8,394 bases of DNA, taken from the NCBI GenBank assembly GCA_900769205.1, contig CAAGFS010000146.1, forward strand, positions 1-8,394, written 5' to 3'. The stretch's first letter is position 1; every line of letters begins with the position of its first letter. The notes beneath the pieces are model-generated. The model made no database searches. It saw only the letters and a list, made by a program, of their open reading frames with translations, and was not told the origin of the DNA. Made by a program: the position numbers and the translations under genes. This DNA comes from Clostridia bacterium. GTDB lineage: Bacteria > Bacillota > Clostridia > Christensenellales > CAG-917. Positions 1 through 6,860 of the stretch are shown piece after piece.

Positions 1-2
1 AT

Positions 3-31
3 TTTACATATTGTTTCGTCAAGCATATTAT
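3..31 (+). promoter_or_regulatory. Predicted sigma-A promoter of the darA-ktrB-ktrA operon
   Basis: A -35 box TTTACA (3-8) and a -10 box TATTAT (26-31) are separated by 17 bp. This predicts a start near position 38 and a leader of about 45 nt. The only downstream plus-strand genes before the next terminator are darA, ktrB and ktrA. The boxes are good but not perfect consensus, and the real promoter could lie outside the window. Confidence 0.55.
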
Positions 32-51
32 ATATGAAGAAAAAATCGTCG

Positions 52-65
52 GGCGCGCACGCGCC
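52..65 (+). other. GC-rich hairpin in the darA leader
   Basis: GGCGCG (52-57) and CGCGCC (60-65) form a perfect inverted repeat with a 2-nt centre (realistically a 5-bp stem with a 4-nt loop). It ends 5 nt before the AAAGGA ribosome binding site of darA. No T-run follows, so it is not an intrinsic terminator. It could restrict access to the ribosome binding site or protect the mRNA 5' region; no function is shown. Confidence 0.45.
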
Positions 66-83
66 TTGAAAAAGGACAAGAAT

Positions 84-398
84 ATGAAGATGGTGACTGC
101 GATTGTCAATCGCAAAGACGCAAATCTCGTGTGCAAAGCTCTTGCCGACAACGGTTTCGTTTTCACAAAAGTGGCGACGTCGGGCGGTTTTCTGAAAATG
201 GGCAACGTGACGTTGCTCATAGGCATCGAAGACGACAAAACCAACGCCGTCATCGAGATCATTCGCAACAACTCCGCACAGCGGGTGGAAAACGCTCCCG
301 TATCTCAAAACGGCGCGTCCGACTTTGCCATGACGGAAGTCGTTGTGGGCGGAGCGACGATATTCGTTTCCGACGTAGAATACTACGAAAAAATGTAA
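84..398 (+). CDS. darA: PII-like cyclic-di-AMP receptor (DarA/PstA/CdaR family)
   Basis: A 104-residue cytoplasmic protein of the PII-like c-di-AMP receptor family (formerly DUF970), which forms trimers that bind c-di-AMP at subunit interfaces. The family signature is clear: an N-terminal MKMVTAIV strand, then TKVATSGGFLKMGNVT at residues 28-43, and EVVVGGATIFV near the C-terminus. T28, F36, N41 and G47 fall where ligand-contacting residues lie in characterised PstA proteins (from memory). The ATG at 84 is preferred because AAAGGA lies about 8 nt upstream and MKM matches known N-termini; a TTG at 66 would add six residues but overlaps the leader hairpin side. Family members bind c-di-AMP but have no enzymatic role. 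Usual relatives sit beside tmk/holB; here the neighbours downstream are ktrB and ktrA, which suggests a potassium-related job (inference). Confidence 0.93.
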   Translation: MKMVTAIVNRKDANLVCKALADNGFVFTKVATSGGFLKMGNVTLLIGIEDDKTNAVIEIIRNNSAQRVENAPVSQNGASDFAMTEVVVGGATIFVSDVEYYEKM

Positions 399-401
399 TA
401 C

Positions 402-416
402 GATTGCAAAGCAATC
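402..416 (+). other. Intercistronic hairpin between darA and ktrB
   Basis: GATTGC (402-407) and GCAATC (411-416) form a perfect 6-bp stem closed by AAA. It begins 3 nt after the darA stop codon and ends 14 nt before the proposed ktrB GTG. There is no T-run, so it is probably not a terminator. The ATTGC/GCAAT stem resembles the first hairpin of the array at 7363-7380. Confidence 0.5.
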
Positions 417-430
417 CACACACTACACAA

Positions 431-1765
431 GTGATAAAAAAACCAAACGTAAAAAAGTTTTTCAATTCTGCCCGCGTGACGCTTCTGGGATTTTTCGGAC
501 TCATAATGTTCGGATCTTTTTTGTTGTCGCTTCCCATTTCAACGGCGTCGGGCGACTGGGCGTATTATCCCGACGCACTCTTCACTTCCGTATCGGCGGT
601 GTGCGTGACGGGGCTTGTGGTGGTCAACACCGCGACGCATTGGTCGATATTCGGACAAATCGTGATACTTATTCTCATACAAATCGGCGGACTTGGCGTT
701 GTGACGATAGGCATGCTTCTGTTTATGCTTGCGGGCAGAAAAATCGGCTTGCAACAAAGGAGCAATATGCAAAACTCCGTTTCCGCACCGCAGATGGGCG
801 GCATCGTCAGGCTCACGAGATTTATCTTTCTCGGCACGCTGATAAGCGAGATTGCCGGAGCGGTGCTGATGTCCCCCGCTTTTATACGCGACTACGGCTG
901 GGGCAAAGGGATATGGATGTCCCTGTTCCACTCCGTTTCGGCATTCTGCAACGCGGGGTTCGATATTCTCGGCATAGACACGCCGTTTGCATCTTTGACG
1001 GGATATGCGTCAAATCCGCTTATAAATCTCGTGATAATGGCGCTGATAATTCTTGGCGGTCTCGGTTTTGTCACCTGGTACGACATCAAAGAGAACAAGT
1101 TGCATCTCAAAAGATACCGCACGCAGAGCAAAGTGATTCTGGTCACCACGCTCGTGCTCATAATATTGCCTGCGATATACCTGTTTTTTGCGGAGTTTTC
1201 GGATATGCCTTTCGGCAAACGCCTTTTGTGCTCGCTATTTCAGGCGGTGACGCCGAGGACGGCAGGCTTCAACACCGCAGACTATTCCGCAATGTCGGAC
1301 GCAAGCAAAACGCTCACGATCATGCTTATGCTCATAGGCGGTTCGCCCGGTTCGACGGCAGGCGGTATGAAAACCACCACCGCAGCAATACTTTTTATGA
1401 CGGCTCTGTCCGTGTTCAGACGCCGTGAAGACACGACGCTCTTCGGACGCAGAATGGCAAAAAACGTCGTCCGTCAGGCGTTTACCGTGCTTATGCTTTA
1501 TATCGTGATGTTCGTGCTCGGCGGTATGTTGATAAGCGCAATCGACCACGTCCCCATCCTCGACTGTATGTTCGAATCGGCGTCGGCAGTCGGCACGGTG
1601 GGACTGACAACAGGCATAACTCCGTCCCTGTCCATAGGCTCGCAAGTGATACTCATGTTGCTTATGTTCTTTGGCAGAACGGGCGGACTTACGTTGATAT
1701 TCGCCACCATTTCGGGCGTCAGATACGATTCCAAACTGCCCGAAGACAAAATCACGGTGGGTTAA
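431..1765 (+). CDS. ktrB: Ktr/Trk potassium uptake channel subunit KtrB
   Basis: The membrane pore subunit of a Ktr-type K+ uptake system (TrkH/TrkG/KtrB superfamily). From the GTG at 431 it has 444 residues, the normal size of KtrB. All four pore repeats are present with their selectivity-filter glycines: CVTGL (G61), CNAGF (G176), RTAGFNT (G279) and GTVGLT (G391). The conserved segment GGSPGSTAGGMKTTT follows the third repeat, and GRTGGLTL lies near the C-terminus. The start is chosen because it gives a short basic N-terminus (VIKKPNVKKF) before the first helix, with LLSLPI at its end as in the family. An ATG at 506 would cut into helix 1. No Shine-Dalgarno is visible before the GTG, so translation may depend on coupling from darA. 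The reading frame stays open upstream into darA, but that part is a shadow of darA. It pairs with KtrA encoded immediately downstream. Confidence 0.93.
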   Translation: MIKKPNVKKFFNSARVTLLGFFGLIMFGSFLLSLPISTASGDWAYYPDALFTSVSAVCVTGLVVVNTATHWSIFGQIVILILIQIGGLGVVTIGMLLFMLAGRKIGLQQRSNMQNSVSAPQMGGIVRLTRFIFLGTLISEIAGAVLMSPAFIRDYGWGKGIWMSLFHSVSAFCNAGFDILGIDTPFASLTGYASNPLINLVIMALIILGGLGFVTWYDIKENKLHLKRYRTQSKVILVTTLVLIILPAIYLFFAEFSDMPFGKRLLCSLFQAVTPRTAGFNTADYSAMSDASKTLTIMLMLIGGSPGSTAGGMKTTTAAILFMTALSVFRRREDTTLFGRRMAKNVVRQAFTVLMLYIVMFVLGGMLISAIDHVPILDCMFESASAVGTVGLTTGITPSLSIGSQVILMLLMFFGRTGGLTLIFATISGVRYDSKLPEDKITVG

Positions 1766-1773
1766 GGAGATAT

Positions 1774-2421
1774 ATGAGAAGCATTCTTTTGATAGGACTC
1801 GGAAGATTCGGAAAACACATTGCAATGAAACTCAGCGAACTCTCGCAGGAAGTGCTTGCAATCGACGTGGAAGAAGACAGAGTCAACGAAATACTGCCCT
1901 ACGTTTCAAACGCGTACATCGGCGACTGCACCAACGTTGAGTTTATGAAATCCATCGGCGTCAAAAACTTCGACGTGTGCATAGTTGCAATCGGCGACGA
2001 CTTCCAAAGCTCGCTGGAAACGACGTCCATTCTCAAGGAATTGGGCGCAAACAAAGTTGTGTCGCGCGCGGCAAGCGACAGACAGTCTTCGCTGCTTTTG
2101 AGAATAGGCGCGGACGAAGTGATCTATCCCGAAAAAGAAATCGCAAACTGGACCGCGATAAAATACAGCTCGCAACACGTCTTCGACTACTTTGAACTTG
2201 ACGGTGACTTCTCCATCTGCGAAGTGGAAGCCCCGTTGAGCTGGGTGGGCAAAAGCGTTGGCGAAATCGATATACGTCGCAAGTATTCCATAAACATCCT
2301 TGCGATCAAACAAAACGGCAAGATGAATCCGCTTGTGCTTCCCGACACGACTTTTCAGGCAAACTGTTCCCTTCTCGTTATGGGCGCATACAAGGACATC
2401 CAGAAGTGTTTCAGGCTGTAA
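1774..2421 (+). CDS. ktrA: KtrA-type RCK gating subunit of potassium uptake system
   Basis: A 215-residue cytoplasmic regulator that assembles as an octameric ring on KtrB and gates K+ uptake. RCK_N occupies about residues 1-125. It has a Rossmann nucleotide-binding loop GLGRFG (residues 8-13), an acidic residue ending strand 2 (D31), GDCTN near residue 50 and AIGDDFQSSLETT, all typical of KtrA/TrkA. RCK_C (about 135-215) is the domain that binds c-di-AMP in characterised Gram-positive KtrA. AAGGAG (1764-1769) overlaps the ktrB stop codon and the ATG follows 8 nt after it, so the two genes are translationally linked. With darA at the head of the operon, two separate c-di-AMP sensors may act in one potassium module; that combination is inference, the family assignments are firm. 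Confidence 0.95.
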   Translation: MRSILLIGLGRFGKHIAMKLSELSQEVLAIDVEEDRVNEILPYVSNAYIGDCTNVEFMKSIGVKNFDVCIVAIGDDFQSSLETTSILKELGANKVVSRAASDRQSSLLLRIGADEVIYPEKEIANWTAIKYSSQHVFDYFELDGDFSICEVEAPLSWVGKSVGEIDIRRKYSINILAIKQNGKMNPLVLPDTTFQANCSLLVMGAYKDIQKCFRL

Positions 2422-2463
2422 ACGGCTTGAACGCGCAATTCAACGACATGTAAAAACGCAAAC

Positions 2464-2494
2464 AAAAACTTCCGCCGAAAAAGCGGAAGTTTTT
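2464..2494. terminator. Bidirectional intrinsic terminator between ktrA and the PfkB kinase
   Basis: ACTTCCGC (2468-2475) pairs with GCGGAAGT (2483-2490) around a 7-nt loop. An A-run on the left and a T-run on the right extend the stem, so it reads as a terminator on both strands. It lies 43 nt after the ktrA stop and serves ktrA (plus). The kinase (minus) ends about 60 nt away on the other side. Confidence 0.88.
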
Positions 2495-2555
2495 ATATGA
2501 CGATTATTTCAAGACAAACCGCACGTTCGGTCAATCCTGCAAGCGCGCTTGTATC

Positions 2556-3482
2556 TCAACTCAAGTTTTCGATTTCGGACTTCGTCGGCATTGCGGTCAT
2601 CGAGCCGTTGCGGGAGACCTGTATCGCGCAAGCGCGGGAAGCGAAATCGAGCGCGAATCGCATGGATTGCAAATCCAACGTCACCGCGTTTTGCGCAAGC
2701 AAAAACAAAATCGAACCTACAAAACAATCCCCCGCTCCCGTGGTGTTGACAACTTGCGAAGGATACGCCTTCTGAACGATTTTGCATAGCGTGCGGTCGT
2801 ACGCAACAGAGCCGTCTTTGCCCTTTGTGACGATAAGGATTTTGCAATTCGTCGCCGTCAAAAAGAGATTTTGAACCTTTTGCTTTTCGGTTGCGCCAAA
2901 AGAGAGCGCGTCAAGCTCTTCTTCGCATACTTTCACGACGTCCGCATAGGGCAAAAACTCTTTTATCTTGCTCACGCAATCGTCAAGGTTTTTCCAAAGA
3001 TTTGCCCTTATATTCACGTCAAAAGACACGATTGCGCCCGCTTTCTTTGCAACGGAGATTGCCTTTTCGTGCGCTTTTTCGCTCTCCCCAGTCAAACCGA
3101 GCGAACAGAAATGAAGAATATCGCCTTTGTCGAGCAAATCGTCGGGTACGTCGTCGCCGGAGAGATTAAGGTCTGCTGTGTTATCTCTGAAAAAGGTGAA
3201 ACGCCTGTCGCCGTTTTCGTCCACGTCAACGAATGCAAGCGCGGTCTTCAAACTTTTGTCTTGCACCACAAACCGACAATCTATCCCGCTCGATTTGATT
3301 TGTTCAAGCAGAAAATCCGCATATTCGTCACCGCCGAGTTTGCCGAGATAACAGCCTTGTCCGCCCAACTTCGCAATGCAGGCGCAAACGTTGCAAGGCG
3401 CACCGCCCGCATTGGGAATATAGCCGTCTTTTGACGGCATCATATCAACTATACACTCGCCTATGCACACGACTTTTGACAT
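2556..3482 (-). CDS. PfkB-family carbohydrate kinase, fructokinase-like
   Basis: A 308-residue ribokinase/PfkB-family kinase that phosphorylates a sugar with ATP; fructose is the best guess, giving fructose 6-phosphate. Visible features in order are the N-terminal strand VVCIGECIVDMMP, the first PfkB signature NAGGAPCNVCACIAKLG, a fructokinase-like RDNTADLNL segment, a SFDVNIRANLW loop, and the second signature NTTGAGDCFVG. That last motif carries the anion-hole GAGD with the catalytic base D252. The ATG at 3482 is chosen over an upstream ATG at 3584 because AGGAG (3490-3494) sits 7 nt before it and SKVVCIGE is where the fold begins. It is monocistronic, and no sugar transporter or hydrolase is adjacent to identify the substrate; related PfkB enzymes with other sugar substrates remain possible. 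Confidence 0.9.
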   Translation of the reverse strand: MSKVVCIGECIVDMMPSKDGYIPNAGGAPCNVCACIAKLGGQGCYLGKLGGDEYADFLLEQIKSSGIDCRFVVQDKSLKTALAFVDVDENGDRRFTFFRDNTADLNLSGDDVPDDLLDKGDILHFCSLGLTGESEKAHEKAISVAKKAGAIVSFDVNIRANLWKNLDDCVSKIKEFLPYADVVKVCEEELDALSFGATEKQKVQNLFLTATNCKILIVTKGKDGSVAYDRTLCKIVQKAYPSQVVNTTGAGDCFVGSILFLLAQNAVTLDLQSMRFALDFASRACAIQVSRNGSMTAMPTKSEIENLS

Positions 3483-3500
3483 AAAACGCTCCTTTGCTTT

Positions 3501-3528
3501 ATTATACCACGTCAACGAGCCGTTGCAA
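3501..3528 (-). promoter_or_regulatory. Predicted extended -10 promoter of the PfkB kinase
   Basis: On the minus strand, TTGCAA (3523-3528) is followed after 16 bp by TATAAT (3501-3506), preceded by TGG as in an extended -10. The predicted start is near 3494, at the edge of the ribosome binding site, so the leader would be only about 12 nt. Confidence 0.7.
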
Positions 3529-3592
3529 CAAGCTTTTTGCATCACTCGCTCAAATCGCACACGAGAACTTTCGCGCGAGCTCATGAAAAAAA

Positions 3593-3613
3593 TTAAAAAT
3601 TATTAATTTTTAA
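3593..3613. repeat. 21-bp AT-rich palindrome in a divergent promoter region
   Basis: TTAAAAATTA (3593-3602) and TAATTTTTAA (3604-3613) are perfect inverted repeats around a single T. The palindrome lies between the divergent kinase and membrane-protein genes, 19 bp upstream of the latter's -35 box. It could be an operator or an UP-like element; it lacks the GC stem of a terminator. Confidence 0.55.
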
Positions 3614-3632
3614 CAGATTTTTTGACGTCCCG

Positions 3633-3662
3633 TTGCATTATTGCGCCGATATGACTTATACT
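3633..3662 (+). promoter_or_regulatory. Predicted promoter of the DUF308-like membrane protein gene
   Basis: TTGCAT (3633-3638) and TATACT (3657-3662) are spaced by 18 bp, predicting a start near 3669, about 32 nt before the ATG. A TTGACG at 3622-3627 is an alternative -35 but has no -10 at proper spacing. Confidence 0.55.
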
Positions 3663-3700
3663 ATATATGCAATCAAATCTTTGCAAAGGAGCAAAATTAT

Positions 3701-4201
3701 ATGGCAAACAAAAACAACGTTTCTATCAAATTCAGCGGGAATGCGGTCACCACGGGCGTCGCGCTCGTGATTATCGGCGTGCTTTTCTGCATATTGCAAG
3801 GAGCGGCGGTGCAAGCGCTTATCACGACGCTCGGCGTGCTGTTCATTCTTATGGGAGCAATCGACCTTATGCACAAAAACTGGGTTGTGGGTGCAATCGA
3901 ACTCGTCGTCGGCGTGGTGGTTATAGTTTGCGCATGGTTGATACTTGAAATCACACTTCTCATTTTGGGCATCGTGCTTATTTTGTACGCAATCTATCTT
4001 CTTGCGACAACCGTTTCCAGGTTTAAGAGCGCGAGCGTTCTCGGCAAAATCGCAATCATACTCGTCCCCGTGCTCTTTATGGTCTTCGGTGCATTGCTCA
4101 TCGCATGCTACTGGGGCATTCTCAACGAACTTCTCATCACGATCGGCGCGCTTTCAATCGCGTCCGGCGCAATACTCATTCTCCGCAACGAGATGAAGTG
4201 A
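3701..4201 (+). CDS. Six-helix membrane protein, DUF308/HdeD-like
   Basis: A 166-residue integral membrane protein of unknown function. After a short polar N-terminus (MANKNNVSIKFSGN) there are about six hydrophobic segments: roughly residues 15-34, 37-56, 62-80, 82-103, 117-137 and 140-160. Charged breaks such as LMHKNW and TTVSRFKSASVLGK separate them. The repeating pattern of paired helices with small residues (GVLFILMGAIDL, GIVLILYAIYLL, GALSIASGAILIL) resembles DUF308 repeats of HdeD-type proteins. HdeD is linked to acid stress in enterobacteria, but this does not predict function here. The ATG at 3701 has AAAGGAG about 10 nt upstream; an in-frame ATG at 3641 lies upstream of the predicted transcription start. 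It is monocistronic, with its own promoter and terminator. Confidence 0.8.
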   Translation: MANKNNVSIKFSGNAVTTGVALVIIGVLFCILQGAAVQALITTLGVLFILMGAIDLMHKNWVVGAIELVVGVVVIVCAWLILEITLLILGIVLILYAIYLLATTVSRFKSASVLGKIAIILVPVLFMVFGALLIACYWGILNELLITIGALSIASGAILILRNEMK

Positions 4202-4257
4202 AAAAGCGAAAATCGCAAAATCGCGTCTTAGGCGCGGTATGATCGCAACGCGGTTTC

Positions 4258-4286
4258 AAAAAGGTCTTCGTAGGAAGACCTTTTTT
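4258..4286 (+). terminator. Intrinsic terminator after the DUF308-like gene
   Basis: GGTCTTC (4263-4269) pairs with GAAGACC (4274-4280) around GTAG, followed by six Ts (4281-4286) and preceded by five As. It is about 60 nt downstream of the stop codon. Confidence 0.9.
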
Positions 4287-4382
4287 CTTGCTGTTTCCGC
4301 CGTTTGTGCGCACGACGAATCGCAATATAAACAAAGCGTTTTTGCCAAAAAAAACGGTTTTTTGTTCAAAGTCCACATCGCG

Positions 4383-4411
4383 TTGACTTTTGCGCGGCAA
4401 AAACCTATAAT
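4383..4411 (+). promoter_or_regulatory. Strong predicted promoter of the rRNA methyltransferase gene
   Basis: TTGACT (4383-4388), a 17-bp spacer and a perfect TATAAT (4406-4411). The expected start is near 4418, giving a leader of about 49 nt. The stretch from 4287 to 4382 holds A/T runs but no other recognisable signal. Confidence 0.85.
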
Positions 4412-4466
4412 GCTTCTATAATAGTAAACGCGCGCAAGAAAATCTCTGCGTGCGTCGGAGCGGATT

Positions 4467-5636
4467 ATGCCATTTGACGTGTATCTCAAAAAAGGAGAAG
4501 AAAAACGCATTCTTCAAGGTCACAGTTGGGTGTACGCAAACGAAGTGAGTCGCATAGAAGGCAAAGACAAAAACGGCTCGCTTGCAAACGTATATTCGTC
4601 GGACGGACGTTTTGTGGGCAAGGGTTATATCAACCACCTGTCCAAAATACTCGTGCGTATCTTCATTCGTGACGAAAACGCCACGGACGATCGCGATTTC
4701 TATTTCGAGCGCATAAGCCGTGCAAACGATATGCGCAAAAACCTCGGTTTCGATGAAGCGTACCGCGTGGTGTTTGCCGAAGCGGACGATTTGCCCGCGC
4801 TCATCGTGGACAAATACGCGGACGTTTTGGTGTGCCAGTTTCTCTCTTTGGGCATGGACAAACAAAAAGACGTCATCGTCGGATGCCTTGCGGACGTTTT
4901 CCATCCCGTCGGCATATACGAGCGCAGCGACTCACCCGTGCGACAAAAGGAAGGTCTGAAAGAAGCCACGGGCGTGCTTTACGGCAACGTCCCCGAGCAA
5001 GTCGTCATCACGGAAAACGGAGTCAAGATGGCAATCGACGTGCGCGGCGGACAAAAAACGGGCTATTTTCTCGACCAAAAGGAAAACAGACTTGCAGCAA
5101 GGCGTTATGCAAAAGGGCGCACCGTGCTCGATTGTTTCTGCAACAGCGGCGGTTTTTCCATGAACTGCGCTCCCGTCGCAAAACAAGTGACTGCCGTCGA
5201 TATATCGCAATCCGCACTCGACAACGTGATGCAAAACGTCGCTCTCAACGGCTACGACAACGTGACGACGGTCTGCGCGGACGTGTTTGACAAGTTGCGC
5301 GAATACAAGGCGGAAGGCAAACGATTCGGACTTGTGATACTCGATCCGCCCGCTTTCTGCAAGAGCGCAAACGAAGTGAAAGACGCCTATCGCGGTTATA
5401 AAGACATCAACGTCCTCGGAATGAAACTGGTTGAAAAAGGCGGGTATCTCATATCCTCGTCCTGCTCGCATTATATGACTTTTCCGCTTTTTGAAAAGAT
5501 GCTCCGCGACTCCGCAAACGAAAGCGGACGAATCGTCAGAACGCTTGAAGTCAAATCTCAATCCCCCGACCATCCTTCCCTTCTTTGTGCGGAAGAAACG
5601 CAATATCTCAAGTTTTTCGTGATGCAAGTGCTTTGA
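4467..5636 (+). CDS. rlmI: RlmI-type 23S rRNA (cytosine-C5) methyltransferase
   Basis: A 389-residue class I SAM-dependent methyltransferase of the RlmI/YccW family, which methylates a cytosine of 23S rRNA at C5. An N-terminal PUA-like RNA-binding domain covers about residues 1-75 (LKKGEEKRILQGHSWVYANEV). A central region ends in GQKTGYFLDQKENR at about 196-209. The Rossmann domain follows, with the SAM loop DCFCNSGGFS at 222-231, the acidic VDIS motif, DPPAF at 293-297 and SSSCSHYM around C333. The order and spacing match RlmI. GGAG (4457-4460) lies 6 nt before the ATG. The gene is monocistronic. The exact target base cannot be read from sequence; other members of the family act on neighbouring rRNA positions. 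Confidence 0.9.
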   Translation: MPFDVYLKKGEEKRILQGHSWVYANEVSRIEGKDKNGSLANVYSSDGRFVGKGYINHLSKILVRIFIRDENATDDRDFYFERISRANDMRKNLGFDEAYRVVFAEADDLPALIVDKYADVLVCQFLSLGMDKQKDVIVGCLADVFHPVGIYERSDSPVRQKEGLKEATGVLYGNVPEQVVITENGVKMAIDVRGGQKTGYFLDQKENRLAARRYAKGRTVLDCFCNSGGFSMNCAPVAKQVTAVDISQSALDNVMQNVALNGYDNVTTVCADVFDKLREYKAEGKRFGLVILDPPAFCKSANEVKDAYRGYKDINVLGMKLVEKGGYLISSSCSHYMTFPLFEKMLRDSANESGRIVRTLEVKSQSPDHPSLLCAEETQYLKFFVMQVL

Positions 5637-5670
5637 AAAACCAGTATAGCCTTTCGTCAAACTTTAATCA

Positions 5671-5703
5671 AAAAACGGAAACGCTTATGCAGTTTCCGTT
5701 TTT
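5671..5703. terminator. Bidirectional intrinsic terminator between the methyltransferase and mscS
   Basis: A 12-bp inverted repeat, AAAAACGGAAAC (5671-5682) with GTTTCCGTTTTT (5692-5703) around a 9-nt loop. It has T-runs on both strands, 34 nt after the methyltransferase stop and 23 nt beyond the end of the convergent mscS gene. Confidence 0.9.
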
Positions 5704-5726
5704 CACGTATTATATCAAAAATACGC

Positions 5727-6626
5727 TCACGCGTTTTGCACGTCGCTCGCACCGCTCTGAACGCTCTTGCAGGCGGCGAGATTGCTTCCGCTTTCGTTTT
5801 CGTCCGTCTTGACGTGCACGTCGAGTTGATTGAAAGGTATGGAAATGCCGTTTTCGTCAAACGCGGTCTTGACGTTTTCGACGAGATTGTAGTTGACAGT
5901 CCAATAATCTTCGTTTTTGCACCAGGCTTTCGTCACGATGTCGATGCTGCTTGCCGATTGCGACGCAACGCGGATTTGCACCGCCGGGTCTTTGAGGATG
6001 AGTTCGTCCCGATCGCAAACGCACTTTATCACGCTTTTTGCCTTCTCAAAATCGTCCGCGTAAGACACGGAGAAAGTCAAGTCCACTCTGCGCAGGTCTT
6101 TTTCGGAATAGTTGACGATTTCCGCCGTGGAAAGTTTGCCGTTTGGCAGATACACCACCTTGTTGTCGGGCGTGCGGAGTTTTGTGTGGCAGATATGGAT
6201 GTCTTCCACCGTTCCGCTATAACCGCAAGCGTCAATATAATCGTCGTCTTTGAAAGGACGCGTGATGAGAATCATCAGTCCGCCCGCAAAGTTTGACAGC
6301 GTGCCGTTGACGGCAAGTCCTACGCCGACGCCAAGCGAAGCAATCAATGCCGTTATTCCGCTCGTGTCTATGCCCAGATATCCGATAAGGCACACCACGA
6401 CGATCACTTTCAGTCCGATTTTGACTACGTAGCTTATCGTGCGATAAATCGTCTTGTCTATTCTTTTGTTGCCTTCGACCTTTTTGTCAAAGCGTTTCGC
6501 AATCTTTTTGGTGACGAAATTGATGATCCAGAAGGATACGATCAGTATCGCAAGAGCAATGAGCACTTTGATGCCCGTGTTCGCGAGCCAGTTTTGCACC
6601 GTGTTCCATATTTGTTGCCAATCCAT
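5727..6626 (-). CDS. mscS: Small-conductance mechanosensitive channel, MscS family
   Basis: A 299-residue inner-membrane channel that opens under membrane tension to release solutes during hypo-osmotic shock. Two N-terminal helices lie at about residues 18-38 and 63-85. The pore-lining TM3 follows at about 90-122: it starts ITALIASLGVGVGLAVNG and continues through LSNFAGG to LITRPF, with the alternating Gly/Ala pattern of MscS. The beta domain has GYSGTVEDI (135-143) and PNGKL (161-165). An alpha/beta C-terminal domain ends with GISIPFNQLDVHV, followed by a polar tail of about 27 residues. Its length is close to the 286 residues of E. coli MscS. The ATG at 6626 has AGGAG upstream, and the protein begins at the expected point; an upstream in-frame ATG at 6716 lies before the predicted transcription start. 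Confidence 0.95.
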   Translation of the reverse strand: MDWQQIWNTVQNWLANTGIKVLIALAILIVSFWIINFVTKKIAKRFDKKVEGNKRIDKTIYRTISYVVKIGLKVIVVVCLIGYLGIDTSGITALIASLGVGVGLAVNGTLSNFAGGLMILITRPFKDDDYIDACGYSGTVEDIHICHTKLRTPDNKVVYLPNGKLSTAEIVNYSEKDLRRVDLTFSVSYADDFEKAKSVIKCVCDRDELILKDPAVQIRVASQSASSIDIVTKAWCKNEDYWTVNYNLVENVKTAFDENGISIPFNQLDVHVKTDENESGSNLAACKSVQSGASDVQNA

Positions 6627-6659
6627 ATTTTTTCTCCTGTAAAGATATTTACCCATTCG

Positions 6660-6680
6660 GTTTGCGCTCATTCCGCAAAC
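6660..6680 (-). promoter_or_regulatory. Hairpin at the 5' end of the mscS mRNA
   Basis: GTTTGCG (6660-6666) and CGCAAAC (6674-6680) form a perfect 7-bp inverted repeat with a 7-nt loop. The predicted mscS transcription start is at about 6681, so the mRNA would begin with this hairpin. It could stabilise the transcript or act as an operator; the first is more usual. Confidence 0.55.
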
Positions 6681-6687
6681 GATGAAA

Positions 6688-6716
6688 ATTATAATTTCAT
6701 ACGCGCCGAAAATCAA
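6688..6716 (-). promoter_or_regulatory. Predicted mscS promoter
   Basis: On the minus strand, TTGATT (6711-6716), a 17-bp spacer and TATAAT (6688-6693). The -10 box lies in a short symmetrical AT sequence with TGAAA/TTTCA arms (6683-6699). Confidence 0.78.
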
Positions 6717-6797
6717 GCGTAAAACGGCTGTGTTTCAACTTTGAAAGGGATATGTTTCAATATATCTCATTTTTGCTCCGCAGACGGCAAAAACTGT

Positions 6798-6825
6798 TTG
6801 ACAACGCGATTTTTTTGTGTATAAT
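6798..6825 (+). promoter_or_regulatory. Strong predicted promoter of rpsU and tRNA-Val
   Basis: Perfect TTGACA (6798-6803) and perfect TATAAT (6820-6825), 16 bp apart. Such a consensus promoter fits ribosomal protein and tRNA expression. No terminator is seen between rpsU and the tRNA. Confidence 0.88.
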
Positions 6826-6860
6826 AATATGGTAAGTTTCATTTCGAGGAGGTGAAAAAG

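Noticed and set aside
131..430. Upstream open extension of the ktrB frame overlapping darA
   Set aside because: It translates to an arginine/histidine-rich sequence with no homology and lies in the +2 frame of darA, which is clearly real. KtrB homology starts only after about 431.
2540..2551. CAAGCGCGCTTG palindrome after the PfkB kinase stop
   Set aside because: A perfect 12-bp palindrome, but with a self-complementary centre and no T-run; the terminator at 2464-2494 already serves this side. It may be chance.
4340..4370. A/T runs with ACGG between, resembling a second terminator
   Set aside because: The CAAAAAA/TTTTTTG pairing has no GC stem and lies next to a strong promoter; not credible as a terminator.
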